Shown one piece after another: positions 1-9,222 of a stretch of DNA of 64,000 bases (position 1 is the first letter of the stretch; each line of letters opens with the position of its first letter). The translations under genes were made by a program, and so were the position numbers. Source of the DNA: Geothrix sp. PMB-07 (GTDB lineage: Bacteria; Acidobacteriota; Holophagae; Holophagales; Holophagaceae); assembly GCF_030758935.1 (NCBI RefSeq), contig NZ_CP132333.1, forward strand, positions 2,852,992 to 2,916,991, read 5' to 3'. The notes below the pieces were generated by a model. The model saw only the letters and a program-made list of their open reading frames with translations. It was not told the DNA's origin and searched no databases.

Positions 1-298
1 GCACCAGGGGAAGGCCCGAGGCCGAGGCCATTTCAATGAAGGCCGTGGTGCCATCGCCGGAGATGCCCCAGTGGGCGCGCACCGGCTCACCGAGGGGCCC
101 GCGCACCTCCGTGTGCATGAGCCGCCCTCCCGTGGCGGCCACCAGGGCTTCGACGGTACCCTCGCCCCCATCGGCGATGGGCACCTTGACGACTTCGGCA
201 TCGGCGAACACCGCGAGGATGCCCCGCTCCATGGCCTCGGCCACGCCCAGGGCCGACACACTGCCTTTGAACGAATCCGGAGCCACGATGATGCGCAT
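1..298 (-). CDS. Glycerate kinase, N-terminal part (cut by window edge)
   Basis: The reverse strand from the ATG at 298 reads MRIIVAPDSFKGS and then a PIADGGEGT motif about 45 residues in. This is the characteristic N-terminus of class II (GarK/GlxK-type) glycerate kinases, which phosphorylate D-glycerate with ATP to give a phosphoglycerate. About 99 residues are visible; the frame is open to the window edge, so some three quarters of the usual ~380-residue protein lies outside. Whether the product is 2- or 3-phosphoglycerate cannot be told from this fragment. Confidence 0.88.
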   Translation of the reverse strand, partial: MRIIVAPDSFKGSVSALGVAEAMERGILAVFADAEVVKVPIADGGEGTVEALVAATGGRLMHTEVRGPLGEPVRAHWGISGDGTTAFIEMASASGLPLV

Positions 299-382
299 GG
301 GTTCAGGTCTCCATTGCCTTAAAAGATTTCACCACCCTATTTCATCTTGTCTCGCGTATCGGCATGGCCGATACCGAGAAGG

Positions 383-446
383 CACCAGGGCACCAAGAAT
401 CACCCAAAAATCCGTTCGCTTTTCTTGGTGGCTTGGTGCCTTGGTG
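383..446. repeat. Imperfect inverted repeat in the gap between the chemoreceptor and glycerate kinase genes
   Basis: The 300-base gap 299-598 holds no convincing gene. Its one clear structure is an inverted repeat: the left arm from 383 reads CACCAGGGCACCAAG and the right arm ending at 446 contains CTTGGTGCCTTGGTG, 14 of 15 positions complementary, with ACCAAG/CTTGGT words repeated inside each arm. It could act as a transcription terminator or mRNA stabiliser for the chemoreceptor gene, which ends at 599 on the minus strand. It resembles in build the longer palindromic elements near 10.7, 16.5, 23.2 and 32.1 kb. Confidence 0.6.
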
Positions 447-598
447 GTTTGCATTTCATGACCAGACGAAGATCAGGGTACCAATCCCGGGAACAGGAAC
501 GCGAAGCCCCAGGCCATGAAGGCCAGCAGGATCACTTGGGGGATCGTGGACTTGATGGTCTGCCACAGGATGAGGCCTTCCTTTCCGGCCGCCGTGAC

Positions 599-2185
599 CT
601 ACAGGTGGAAGCCCCTGACCACGCCCATAAGACCCTCGGCCACATGGGCCAGCTCCTCGGAGGTCCTGGTGACCTCGCGGACGGTAGCTGCGAGTTGCTG
701 GGTGGCCGCGGCATTCTGGGTCAACTGCCCAGCGGTGCGGTCCATGAGCGCTTCCACGGTGGCCCCGGTCTGGGCCTCCTGGTGGTCCAGCTTGTCCACT
801 TCCTGAATGTTGGCCGCGATGGCGCCGATCTGGCTCCGGATGGATTCCAGGTTGCGCAGCGTCTCGGCCACACGATCAGTCCCCTGCGAAACCGTTCCCT
901 GCGCCTGCTGGATGAGTTGTTCGATATCCTTGGCCGCCTCGGCGCAGCGCTCTGCCAATTTGCGGACTTCCTCCGCGACCACGGAGAAGCCCTTGCCCTG
1001 TTCGCCCGCCTTGGCAGCTTCGATGGCGGCATTCAGGCTCAGGAGGTTGGTCTGATTGGCGATTTCCTGGATGACCTGGACGGCCTGGAAGATGTCTCCG
1101 GTTACCCGCTGGATGTTGCCCATCCCCTCCGAGGCGGCCTGCCCAGACAGCGTGCCCCTCTCGGTTTCCGCCACGGCCAGGCTGCTGCGCTCACCCACCT
1201 GCTGAGTCTGCGTGCTCACCTCAGCCAGATTCCGGCTCAGCCCCTTCATGGCCTGCACCACCTGATCGCCTGAAGACTGCAGCGTCTCGCCGACCCGGGC
1301 GATTTCCTCCACCGAGCGCGCCATCTGTTCTGACGAGGCGGACAGTTCGGTGCTGCCAGAAGCCACCCGCTCCGCCAGCTGCTTCACCTCCAGCACCGTA
1401 GTGCGCAAGCCCGCATTGTAGGCGTTGAAGGCACGGGCCGCGGCCCCCACCTCATCCTCGGATTCGATGGCCAGTTCCCGGGACAGATCGCTGTTCAGCA
1501 GCCCATCCACCAGCCGCCCAAGGGGCCGGGTGATCTTCTTGGCGAACTGAAGCGAAAGGATGAACACCGCTCCGGACAGCAGCAGGGTGGCCCCCAGCAT
1601 CCAGAAAAAGGTGACCGTCACATCCCTTCGCACGTCATCCGTATACACCCCGGTGCCCAGGGTCCAGCCCCAGTCCTTGTACCGCTTCACGTAGGAGACC
1701 TTCGGAACCAATCCCGACTCGCCGGGGCGGGGCCATTCATACTCCAGGAATCCGCCCTCGGCGGCATCGGCCAGCCGATCGAAGTCCCGGAACAGCTTCG
1801 CCTGGCGCGGCTCCAGCGAATCCGTGGCCTTGCCCACCAAGGTGGCCATGGGGTGCTGGATGATGCGCGGGCCTTCGCCCTGGATCCACAGGTAGTTCTT
1901 GCCATCGAAATGGAGGTTGGAGATGAGCTCCTTGGCCCGGGTCTCCGCGTACTGGCGCGTGCGGCGCCCTGCCCGGACCTCCACCTCCTGGTTCTCCAGG
2001 ATGCCCATGGCCAATTCCACGAGGTTCCGGAGCCCCGCCTTTTTCGTGGCCATGGCCGATCGCTCGAGCCGGGGCAGGAACACGGCAAAGAGCAGCACCA
2101 GGAAGAGCCCCAGCGGAAGGAGGCTGTGCAGGACGATCCGGCCCGAAAGCCCGCGGGACCAATTCCGGATATCCATCAAGGACAT
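599..2185 (-). CDS. Methyl-accepting chemotaxis protein with periplasmic Cache domain
   Basis: A 528-residue chemoreceptor. In order: a transmembrane helix (about 16-38), a periplasmic single-Cache-type sensor (about 45-180, with a GKNYLWIQ segment typical of sCache_2), a second transmembrane helix (about 184-208), HAMP, and a cytoplasmic signalling domain whose hairpin tip around residues 373-400 carries the conserved EIANQTNLLSLNAAIEAAKA core. It would signal to CheA/CheW; the ligand is unknown. The ATG at 2185 is chosen because AGGAGGGG lies just upstream; the frame stays open further but would run into the divergent gene. No che genes are nearby. Confidence 0.93.
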   Translation of the reverse strand: MSLMDIRNWSRGLSGRIVLHSLLPLGLFLVLLFAVFLPRLERSAMATKKAGLRNLVELAMGILENQEVEVRAGRRTRQYAETRAKELISNLHFDGKNYLWIQGEGPRIIQHPMATLVGKATDSLEPRQAKLFRDFDRLADAAEGGFLEYEWPRPGESGLVPKVSYVKRYKDWGWTLGTGVYTDDVRRDVTVTFFWMLGATLLLSGAVFILSLQFAKKITRPLGRLVDGLLNSDLSRELAIESEDEVGAAARAFNAYNAGLRTTVLEVKQLAERVASGSTELSASSEQMARSVEEIARVGETLQSSGDQVVQAMKGLSRNLAEVSTQTQQVGERSSLAVAETERGTLSGQAASEGMGNIQRVTGDIFQAVQVIQEIANQTNLLSLNAAIEAAKAGEQGKGFSVVAEEVRKLAERCAEAAKDIEQLIQQAQGTVSQGTDRVAETLRNLESIRSQIGAIAANIQEVDKLDHQEAQTGATVEALMDRTAGQLTQNAAATQQLAATVREVTRTSEELAHVAEGLMGVVRGFHL

Positions 2186-2315
2186 GGTTCCCCTCCTGGC
2201 CTTCGAGGTGTCGACCTTCCTGTCATCGGCTCCCATGGACGCCATCATGAAAAAACTGCGATCCAAGATAAGACGCAAGCCCCCACTGCCCGAAGGATCC
2301 GCTAGCCTGGAGCCC

Positions 2316-3101
2316 ATGAAGATTCCTGTGGCTCTCTTTCTGGTTTTTTCCTTCGCCCTCCGGGCCGAGGATCCCGACATCGAGGTGAACCCCAACCGGC
2401 CCACCTTCGCCAATCCGGCCCTCACCACCCAGGCCGGCGTGGCCGAACTGGAGTGGGGACTCCAGCGGAGCGCCTTCCGCGAGGACGGCCCCAGCTTCGG
2501 AACCCCCACCCTCCTCAAGCTGGGCCTGAGCAAAGATCTGGAACTCCGGATCGCCTCCCCCGGCTACCTGCGCTTGGCACCTGCAGGCGAGGCAACGGTC
2601 TCAGGCTTGGGCGATCTCAACCTCGCCGTTCAATGGTGCTATCTCCACGATGGCCTGTTCGGCATGGATCAAGCGATCCAGGTGGCCCATACCTTCCCCA
2701 CGGCGCCTTCCGCGCAGGGCCTGGGCAATGGCGCTCCCATCGATGCGCTCACCCTGTTGTTCAGCCGCGACGCGGGCCCCTACCACGTGGATGTGAACCT
2801 CCTGGAGTCCTGGATCGGGCAGGGCGCCGATGCCGGAGGTGGCCGGGTGCGCCAAGCCGCCGGAACGGTTTCCATCACCCGGAACCTCAGCGACGTCTGG
2901 TCGCTCACCGGGGAGCTCTATGCCATCCAGGGCACTGCCGTGAATGAGCGCATCGTGTCCAACCTTTGGTGCGTGGCCTACAAGGTGTCCAAGCGGCTGG
3001 TGCTGGATGGGGGCATCGATGTGGGACTCACCCAGGGAGCGCCACGGTACACGCTATTCGCAGGGCTCACGGTGGGCCTCGGACGGTTCCACAAGCGATG
3101 A
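2316..3101 (+). CDS. Putative outer-membrane transporter-like protein
   Basis: A 261-residue protein with a signal peptide (about residues 1-17, ending FALRAED) and then a pattern of alternating short beta strands, with the N-terminal ...NPNRPTFANPA segment seen in proteins related to the phenol-degradation MetA-like/transporter outer-membrane family. Probably a small beta-barrel in the outer membrane; no substrate can be inferred. Its stop overlaps the start of xseA by four bases (ATGA), so the two are likely translated together. The ATG at 2316 begins the hydrophobic signal sequence directly. Confidence 0.6.
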   Translation: MKIPVALFLVFSFALRAEDPDIEVNPNRPTFANPALTTQAGVAELEWGLQRSAFREDGPSFGTPTLLKLGLSKDLELRIASPGYLRLAPAGEATVSGLGDLNLAVQWCYLHDGLFGMDQAIQVAHTFPTAPSAQGLGNGAPIDALTLLFSRDAGPYHVDVNLLESWIGQGADAGGGRVRQAAGTVSITRNLSDVWSLTGELYAIQGTAVNERIVSNLWCVAYKVSKRLVLDGGIDVGLTQGAPRYTLFAGLTVGLGRFHKR

Positions 3102-4417
3102 CCGAAACCGCGCCCCTTTCCGTCAAGCGCCTGCTGGAGCAGATCAAGACGCGCCTGGAACCAGCCTTCGCCGCCGTGTGCGTGGTGGGCGAGGTCTCCA
3201 ACTTCCGCGGGTCGGGCAAGCACTGGTACTTCACCCTGAAAGAAGAAGGCGCCGCCCTGTCCTGCGCGGTGTGGGCCAGCCAGCAGCGCTTCATCCAGCA
3301 CCGGCCCGCCGATGGGCAGCGCGTGGTGCTGAAGGGCAGCCTGAACCTCTACGTGGCGGGCGGCACCCTCACCCTGGCCGTGACCCACTGCGAGCCCGCG
3401 GGCGTGGGCGATCTGCAGGCGCGCCTCCGTCAGTTGGAAGCGGAACTGCGGGCCCGCGGCCTCTTCGACCGTCCCAAGCGTCCCCTGCCCCGCTTCCCCA
3501 AGCGGCTCGGCATCGTGGCCGCCCTCGGCGGCGCCGCATTGAGGGATGTCCTGGAGGTGACCTCACACCGAGCCCCGGGCATCGATCTGCTCATCGCCCC
3601 CGCCGCCGCCCAGGGCGACCGCTGCGTACCCGAAACCCTGCTGGCCATTCAGGAAGTCCAGGACGCGCACTGGGGCTGCGAGGCCCTGCTGCTCGTGCGG
3701 GGCGGCGGCAGCCTGGAGGACTTGTGGGCCTTCAACGATCCCGAACTGGTGCGGGCCGTGGCGGAATGCCGGATCCCCGTCATCACTGGTGTGGGTCATG
3801 AGATCGACACCACCCTGGTGGACCTCGCCGCGGATCGCCGCGCCGCCACCCCCAGCCAGGCCGCGGAATTGGCGACGCCGGACCGCGCCGCCCTCACCTC
3901 AGAACTGCACCGCCGCGTGGAGGCGCTCACGGCCAAAACCCTCTGGCGCCTTCGGGGTCTGGAGACCCACCTGAACCTGCTCACCGACCGCGGCCTCCTG
4001 CGTGCCGAGCCTGTGGCGCCCCTCGCCGCTCGCTTCACTGCGCTGGCGCAACGGCTGGCCTTGGCTCACCCCAGCCGCGGGCTGGACGGCGCCGCAGGCC
4101 GCCTGGCCCTCCTGCGCCAGCGGCTCCGCCATGCCGGCCCCTTGGCCGCCGGTGAGCTGGATCTGCCAAGGGTTCGGGAAGCCCAGCGGAGGTTGACGCC
4201 CGCCCTGCAGCGCCTGCTGCAGCGGCGTGAGCAGCGGCTGGCCGTGCTGGCGGAACGCTTGCAGGGCCTGGATCCCACAGGCCCGCTGCAGCGGGGCTTC
4301 GTGCTGGCGCTCGGGCCTGAGGGCCGACCCGTCACGGAATCCGCCCAGCTCCCTGCGGGGGCCAGGCTGCGCCTCCGCTGGAAGGATGGCGAACGAAAGG
4401 CCACGCTGGACGACTGA
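3098..4417 (+). CDS. xseA: Exodeoxyribonuclease VII large subunit
   Basis: A 439-residue protein with the ExoVII large-subunit layout: N-terminal OB-fold (about 5-105, including VVGEVSNFRGSGKHWYF), then the catalytic domain containing LVRGGGSLEDLWAFND and GVGHEIDTTLVDLAADRRA, and a long helical C-terminal region. With XseB it degrades single-stranded DNA from both ends into short oligonucleotides. No xseB is seen next to it. The usual SPTGAA-type segment is LGGAAL here, a mild deviation. The ATG at 3098 overlaps the previous stop. Confidence 0.95.
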   Translation: MTETAPLSVKRLLEQIKTRLEPAFAAVCVVGEVSNFRGSGKHWYFTLKEEGAALSCAVWASQQRFIQHRPADGQRVVLKGSLNLYVAGGTLTLAVTHCEPAGVGDLQARLRQLEAELRARGLFDRPKRPLPRFPKRLGIVAALGGAALRDVLEVTSHRAPGIDLLIAPAAAQGDRCVPETLLAIQEVQDAHWGCEALLLVRGGGSLEDLWAFNDPELVRAVAECRIPVITGVGHEIDTTLVDLAADRRAATPSQAAELATPDRAALTSELHRRVEALTAKTLWRLRGLETHLNLLTDRGLLRAEPVAPLAARFTALAQRLALAHPSRGLDGAAGRLALLRQRLRHAGPLAAGELDLPRVREAQRRLTPALQRLLQRREQRLAVLAERLQGLDPTGPLQRGFVLALGPEGRPVTESAQLPAGARLRLRWKDGERKATLDD

Positions 4418-4485
4418 TTCACCCAGAGAGAAGAGAGAACCTGGCCTGCAGCGATGTGTTACGTTTAACGCGACCCCGGTGCGCC

Positions 4486-7281
4486 ATGTCCAACGACCCA
4501 CAGCCTGCGTCTGCCCTTCCATCCGAGAGGCGGCTCCTGGAGCCCGGCGACCAGGTGGGCCGGTTCCAGGTGGAATGGATGCTGGGCTCGGGTGGCATGG
4601 GCGAGGTGTATCGCGCCTGGGATCCCACCCTGGAACGCAGCGTGGCCCTGAAGGCCCTGCGCACCAGTGAAGAGCGCGAACACGGCGCCCCGGAACGCTT
4701 TCGCCGCGAGGCCCTGGCTTTGGCGCAGCTCAACCATCCCAATGTCTGCCAGGTACACGACTGGGTGAACGGCCCCGGTGGCACCTTCATCGCCATGGAG
4801 CTGCTGGAGGGGCAGACGCTGGACTTGGTCGCTCCCGAGCTCAAGCTCCAGGACAAGCTCCAGGTGATCCGCAGCGTGGCTCTGGCCCTGGAAGCCGCGC
4901 ATGCCAAGGGGTTGGTCCACCGGGACCTGAAACCCAGCAACATCATGGTGGCCCTCGGCAAAGGGGAGCATCAGACGCCCCTGGTGAAGGTGCTGGATTT
5001 CGGCCTGGCTCGGCTCATGGATCCCCACGCTCCCGGTGAAACCCAGATCACGCCCAGCCCCGTGCCCAACCTCGCCCTGCTCCAAGCCCTGGAAGAGGCG
5101 GAGCGAAAGCAGGAAGCAGAGCAGGGAGAAGCCACGCTGCGCCGTGCAGAGGGAGACCGACGCACGCCGTCCGGGCCCCACAGTTGGGAACAGCTCACGC
5201 TGGCTGGCACCTTCATGGGCAGCCCCAGCTATGCCTCTCCGGAACAGATCCAGGGCCAGGCTGCGGGCCCTTCCAGCGATGTGTTCTCCCTGGGCATCGT
5301 GGCCTGGGAACTGCTGGCAGGCGAGCATCCCTTCCCCGGTGAAGGCAAGGCGAGAATGCGCGCGATCATCGAGGGTTCGCGCCGCGAACTGAAGGTGCGC
5401 GGCCTTCCTTCGGGCGCAGCCGACCTGCTGCGCGCCATGCTGGATGCCCACCCCTTCAAGCGGCCCACGGCCGCGCGGGTGGCGCAGGCGCTTGGTCACC
5501 TGCTGCGGCCCCGCAGCGTCTTGCGTTGGACCGCCATCGCCGTGGCCACCGCGGCCCTACTGGCCGTCGGCGCGAACTGGTTCATGGGCCGCGGCATCAT
5601 CGCGGATCTGGTACGCCAGCGTCCCGCCCGTCTGGCGGTGCTTCCCTTCCAGAACCTGACTGGGGATCCGACGCTGGACCCGATTCTGCGCCACCTCCTG
5701 CCGGAGATGCTGGAAGCGGGTTTGCGGGAACACCCCAAACTGGCGCCCCTCGACCTGGAAAGCGTGGTACGGGCCCAGAACACCCTGCACCTGTCGGAAG
5801 GTTCCCTCAGCACCATTGACCTGAAACGCCTCGCCTCCGCGCTCGGCGCTCCACTCTTGCTGCGGGGGGGCTTGAGGACGGATGCCGATGGGACCTACCT
5901 TCTGGACTACGAGCTCTTGGATGCCAGCGGCGCCATCCGCCAATCCGGCCGAGCCCAGCTCGGAGGGAAATTGACTGCGGGCCCCGCCTCCATCCCCCTG
6001 GCACGCAAAGTGGTCGGGGACCTTTTCAAGGCTGTGGATCCCTTCGCCGCCTCCCATGCCCGCAACCCGGTTCCAGAGTTGCCCGCCAAGGCCCTGGAAG
6101 CTTATATCCGCGGGGCTGCCCTGATCGACAAGGGTGATTTCAAAGAAGCTGTTCCGGCCTTCAAGGAAGCCACGCGACTGGCGCCTGACTACCCAGCGGC
6201 CGTGCTGTGGTATGCCCGTGGGCTCAGCCGGGTGAGCGACACGCCGCCCGAGCCGGTGTTCCAGTGGGCCCGCTGGGCTGCGCGCGCGCAGGGCAACCGG
6301 GTGATGGAAATGAAGGCACTGCACGAACTCGCAGTCCGATACAGCGACACCGGGCAATGGGAGGCCTCGGATCAAACGTGCCAGGAGGTGCTGGCCCTCG
6401 CCCGCTCCATGGGTCAGCTGGATTACGAAGCCGGGGCCCACACCACCCTGGGCGTGACCCTGCAGCGCCAGCACAAGGCCGCGGAGGCGGAGAGCGCCTA
6501 CCAGCAGTCCCTGGCCCTGTACCAGGCCGTGGGGGACAAACTGAGCGCCACGCGGGTGCTCAACAATTTGGGTGTTATCGAGAAGGAGCGCGGCAACCTC
6601 AAAGGCGCCGAAGCCCGGTACACCGGTGCCCTGGAAACCGTGAAAAGCTACGGTGACCGCTGGGGGGAAGCGATCCTCACCAACAACCTCGGCGACCTTG
6701 CCCTGGCCCAGGAGGGCGGGCTGGATCGCGCGGAATCCTTCTTCCGAAGGGCGCAATCCCTGCGGGAAGCCCTCGGTGACCAGAACGGCCTGGTCTACTC
6801 GCTGATGGGACTGGCCAGTGTGTCCCAGGCTCGGGGCGATCTGGACCGCGCCGAGGGTCTGGTGCGGCAGTTTCTGGAGCTGGCCCGCAAGACCGACCTG
6901 CGCCCCATGGAGGCCCTGGCGGTCTACAACCTGGGCGAGCTCAACCGCACAGCCGGCCGCTACGAAGCCGCCCGCGGGTTCTACCGCGAATCCCTGGCGC
7001 TCCACGAAGTGCTCAAGGATGCGGTCATGGAGGCGCACTGCCTGGCCGGCGAGGCAGAATGCCTGGCCCGCGATGGGCATCGCGGGATGGCCAAGGCCCT
7101 GCTCGAGCGCAGCCGCATTCTCTCCACCGAGGAAACGCCCTACATCCTGCGCTCTCTGGCCTGCCTGGCCCGGGCCGAGGGCCGCGCGGACGAAGCCAAG
7201 GTGCTCTTTGCCAAAGCCCTCACCGGCGCGCGCAGCCAGGCACCGGAAATCGTGCGGGAACTGAAAGACCTCTCACGCTGA
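4486..7281 (+). CDS. Ser/Thr protein kinase with transmembrane helix and C-terminal TPR array
   Basis: A 931-residue Hanks-type kinase. Residues about 25-335 hold the kinase domain: glycine loop GSGGMGEVY, VAIK-type lysine in VALKAL, catalytic VHRDLKPSN, DFG at about 170 and SPEQ at about 250. The DFG-to-SPE interval is about 80 residues, roughly 50 more than usual, filled with a charged segment. One transmembrane helix follows (about 344-368), then a TolB-like LAVLPFQNLTGD region and at least eight TPR units to the C-terminus. This layout is common in Acidobacteriota. It overlaps the convergent phosphatase gene by nine bases. No clear Shine-Dalgarno precedes the ATG. Confidence 0.93.
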   Translation: MSNDPQPASALPSERRLLEPGDQVGRFQVEWMLGSGGMGEVYRAWDPTLERSVALKALRTSEEREHGAPERFRREALALAQLNHPNVCQVHDWVNGPGGTFIAMELLEGQTLDLVAPELKLQDKLQVIRSVALALEAAHAKGLVHRDLKPSNIMVALGKGEHQTPLVKVLDFGLARLMDPHAPGETQITPSPVPNLALLQALEEAERKQEAEQGEATLRRAEGDRRTPSGPHSWEQLTLAGTFMGSPSYASPEQIQGQAAGPSSDVFSLGIVAWELLAGEHPFPGEGKARMRAIIEGSRRELKVRGLPSGAADLLRAMLDAHPFKRPTAARVAQALGHLLRPRSVLRWTAIAVATAALLAVGANWFMGRGIIADLVRQRPARLAVLPFQNLTGDPTLDPILRHLLPEMLEAGLREHPKLAPLDLESVVRAQNTLHLSEGSLSTIDLKRLASALGAPLLLRGGLRTDADGTYLLDYELLDASGAIRQSGRAQLGGKLTAGPASIPLARKVVGDLFKAVDPFAASHARNPVPELPAKALEAYIRGAALIDKGDFKEAVPAFKEATRLAPDYPAAVLWYARGLSRVSDTPPEPVFQWARWAARAQGNRVMEMKALHELAVRYSDTGQWEASDQTCQEVLALARSMGQLDYEAGAHTTLGVTLQRQHKAAEAESAYQQSLALYQAVGDKLSATRVLNNLGVIEKERGNLKGAEARYTGALETVKSYGDRWGEAILTNNLGDLALAQEGGLDRAESFFRRAQSLREALGDQNGLVYSLMGLASVSQARGDLDRAEGLVRQFLELARKTDLRPMEALAVYNLGELNRTAGRYEAARGFYRESLALHEVLKDAVMEAHCLAGEAECLARDGHRGMAKALLERSRILSTEETPYILRSLACLARAEGRADEAKVLFAKALTGARSQAPEIVRELKDLSR

Positions 7282-9222
7282 GCCGCGGCTCAGGATGAGC
7301 AGGGTCAGGTCATCGGCCAGGGGTCGGCCCTGGGCGAAAGTGGCCACATCGGCAAGGATGGCGTTCTGCAGATCCTCCGTGGGACGGGCCAGCAGAGCCT
7401 CCAGCCGATCTTCTCCGTAGAAGCTGTCGTCCGGAGCCTGGGCCTCGGACAGACCATCCGTGTAGAAGATGAGGCTGCCGCCGGGTTCCAGGATGCCTTC
7501 GTGCAGCTCCAACGCCTCGCGGAAACGGTTGGCGCTGAGGCCCACACCGAGGCCCCGAGGGTGCAGGCGAGACACGCGGCCATCGCCGTGGCGCAGGAAA
7601 GCCGAAGGGTGACCCGCCCGCACGAACTGGTAGCGGCCCGAATGCGGATGGAAGGTGCCGTAGGCCAGCGTGAGGAAGAGGCGGCGGTCGTGGCCCTGGC
7701 ACCAGATGGCGTTCAGGCGGTCGGCCACATCCACGGGGCCGAGGGCCTGCTTGTCCAGGGCCGACAGCACGCCCTTGGTTTCTGCGGCGTAGAAAGCCGC
7801 GCTGGTGCCCTTGCCACTGACATCGAGAATCAGGAAGGCCAGGCTGCCATCCAACAGGGGGAACAGGTCGTAGTAGTCGCCGGCCACTTCGCGCGCAGGC
7901 AGAATGGTGGCGCGCACTGAGGGCATGCGCAGGGCTTCCAGGTCCGGCAGCAGGCGCATCTGCACTTCCCGGGCCACGCGCAGCTCCTCTTCCATGCGGA
8001 GCCGTTCCTCCCGCTCGGAGGCGGCGGTCTGGAGCCGCGCGGCCATGTCGTTGAAGGCCGCGGAAAGCTGGGCCACCTGATCGCGACCGCGCAGCCGGAT
8101 GCGGGTGGAGAAATCGCCCAGGCTGAGGCGGTTCACGCCGCCATGAAGGTCATTCACCGCGCGGCCCAGGGACCAGGCCAGCACCAGGCCCAGCACGGCC
8201 GCCAAGGCCTGCGCAGAAGCCAGGGCCACCAGCACCAGGCTGACCACCACGATGGCCTTCACGGTATCCGCGGAAAGCGACTGTTTTTCGCCCGAGCGAA
8301 AACCGGCAAAGAGCGCGTAGAGGTTCGTCTCCGGCGTGGCCGTGAGCACCAGGGCTTCGCCGCTGGACCAGTCCGTGATGGTGAAGGCCAGAGGCGGCAG
8401 GTGGAAGGGTGCGAAGAGGCCGCTGCCATGGAGGGCCTGCCCCTTGGTCCAACTGGCCACGTTTCCGCCCTCGCCCACCAGGATCGGTGCTGGTTTGCTG
8501 GCCTCCCTGCCACCAGCCTTGAAGGTGATGGTGTCCTCCCCGTCGCGGCGGAGTTTGCGCGAGACCAGCGTGAAAGACACCTCGCCGCCGGCCATGGCCT
8601 GCGCCCGGTCACCGAGCACACCGAGGTTGAGGGAAAGGATGCGATATCCACCGGGTTCCTTGCGCACCGCCCGGAGGTAGGTGTCCTTCCGGGTGCCCTG
8701 TGGATCGGCATCGGAGCCCGCGTCGCGGCTGTCGGCCCACACCATGCCGACGAAGGTTTCCGGAACGCCCTCCGGCAGGGCGCGGGTCCGCTCGATCCAG
8801 GCGCCGCCGTAGGTGCGCAGCGCCTGCAGGGCTGCGGCATCCGAGGGCTCGCGGTTGGCCGTCTTCAGCGCCTCCTCCCAGGCCACCAGGGTCTGCTGGG
8901 TCGATCGGCTCACCTGGGCGCCGAGCCCCAGCCACCCGAGGGCCATGAGCATGACCACCATGGCCAGCATGGGCAGCACGGACATCAGGGCCAGAATCAC
9001 CCAAAGCCGTCGGGACACGCGGAACAGCAGCTTGACCCAGATCCAGCGCAGCCCGCGAAAGAACAGCACCAGACCGCCCAGCCAACCTAGGGCCTGCGCG
9101 CAGCCGTTTTCCGTCGGTGGCAGGCCCAGCAGCAGGCCCACCGCCAGCAGGAGCCATGGCCAATGGCGCCGGAAGCGGAAGGCGGCCCAGCCGCGGCGAA
9201 TCGGATCGAGCAGGTCGCGCAT
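7273..9222 (-). CDS. Membrane-bound SpoIIE/RsbU-type protein phosphatase with HAMP domain
   Basis: A 649-residue protein. N-terminal hydrophobic segments (about 20-110) lead to an extracytoplasmic region, a further transmembrane helix near 325-350, a HAMP linker (about 351-400), and a PP2C-like SpoIIE phosphatase domain from about 430 to the end, with EVAGDYYDLF and LDVSGKGTSAA metal-binding motifs. Such proteins dephosphorylate STAS-domain anti-sigma antagonists in partner-switching pathways. The start overlaps the fabG stop by one base (TGATG), so the two genes are probably co-translated. The 3' end overlaps the kinase gene on the other strand. Confidence 0.9.
   Translation of the reverse strand: MRDLLDPIRRGWAAFRFRRHWPWLLLAVGLLLGLPPTENGCAQALGWLGGLVLFFRGLRWIWVKLLFRVSRRLWVILALMSVLPMLAMVVMLMALGWLGLGAQVSRSTQQTLVAWEEALKTANREPSDAAALQALRTYGGAWIERTRALPEGVPETFVGMVWADSRDAGSDADPQGTRKDTYLRAVRKEPGGYRILSLNLGVLGDRAQAMAGGEVSFTLVSRKLRRDGEDTITFKAGGREASKPAPILVGEGGNVASWTKGQALHGSGLFAPFHLPPLAFTITDWSSGEALVLTATPETNLYALFAGFRSGEKQSLSADTVKAIVVVSLVLVALASAQALAAVLGLVLAWSLGRAVNDLHGGVNRLSLGDFSTRIRLRGRDQVAQLSAAFNDMAARLQTAASEREERLRMEEELRVAREVQMRLLPDLEALRMPSVRATILPAREVAGDYYDLFPLLDGSLAFLILDVSGKGTSAAFYAAETKGVLSALDKQALGPVDVADRLNAIWCQGHDRRLFLTLAYGTFHPHSGRYQFVRAGHPSAFLRHGDGRVSRLHPRGLGVGLSANRFREALELHEGILEPGGSLIFYTDGLSEAQAPDDSFYGEDRLEALLARPTEDLQNAILADVATFAQGRPLADDLTLLILSRGSA

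Noticed and set aside
2186-2533. N-terminal extension of the chemoreceptor
   Set aside because: The extension runs antisense through the signal peptide and start of the outer-membrane protein gene; a strong ribosome site marks the ATG at 2185.
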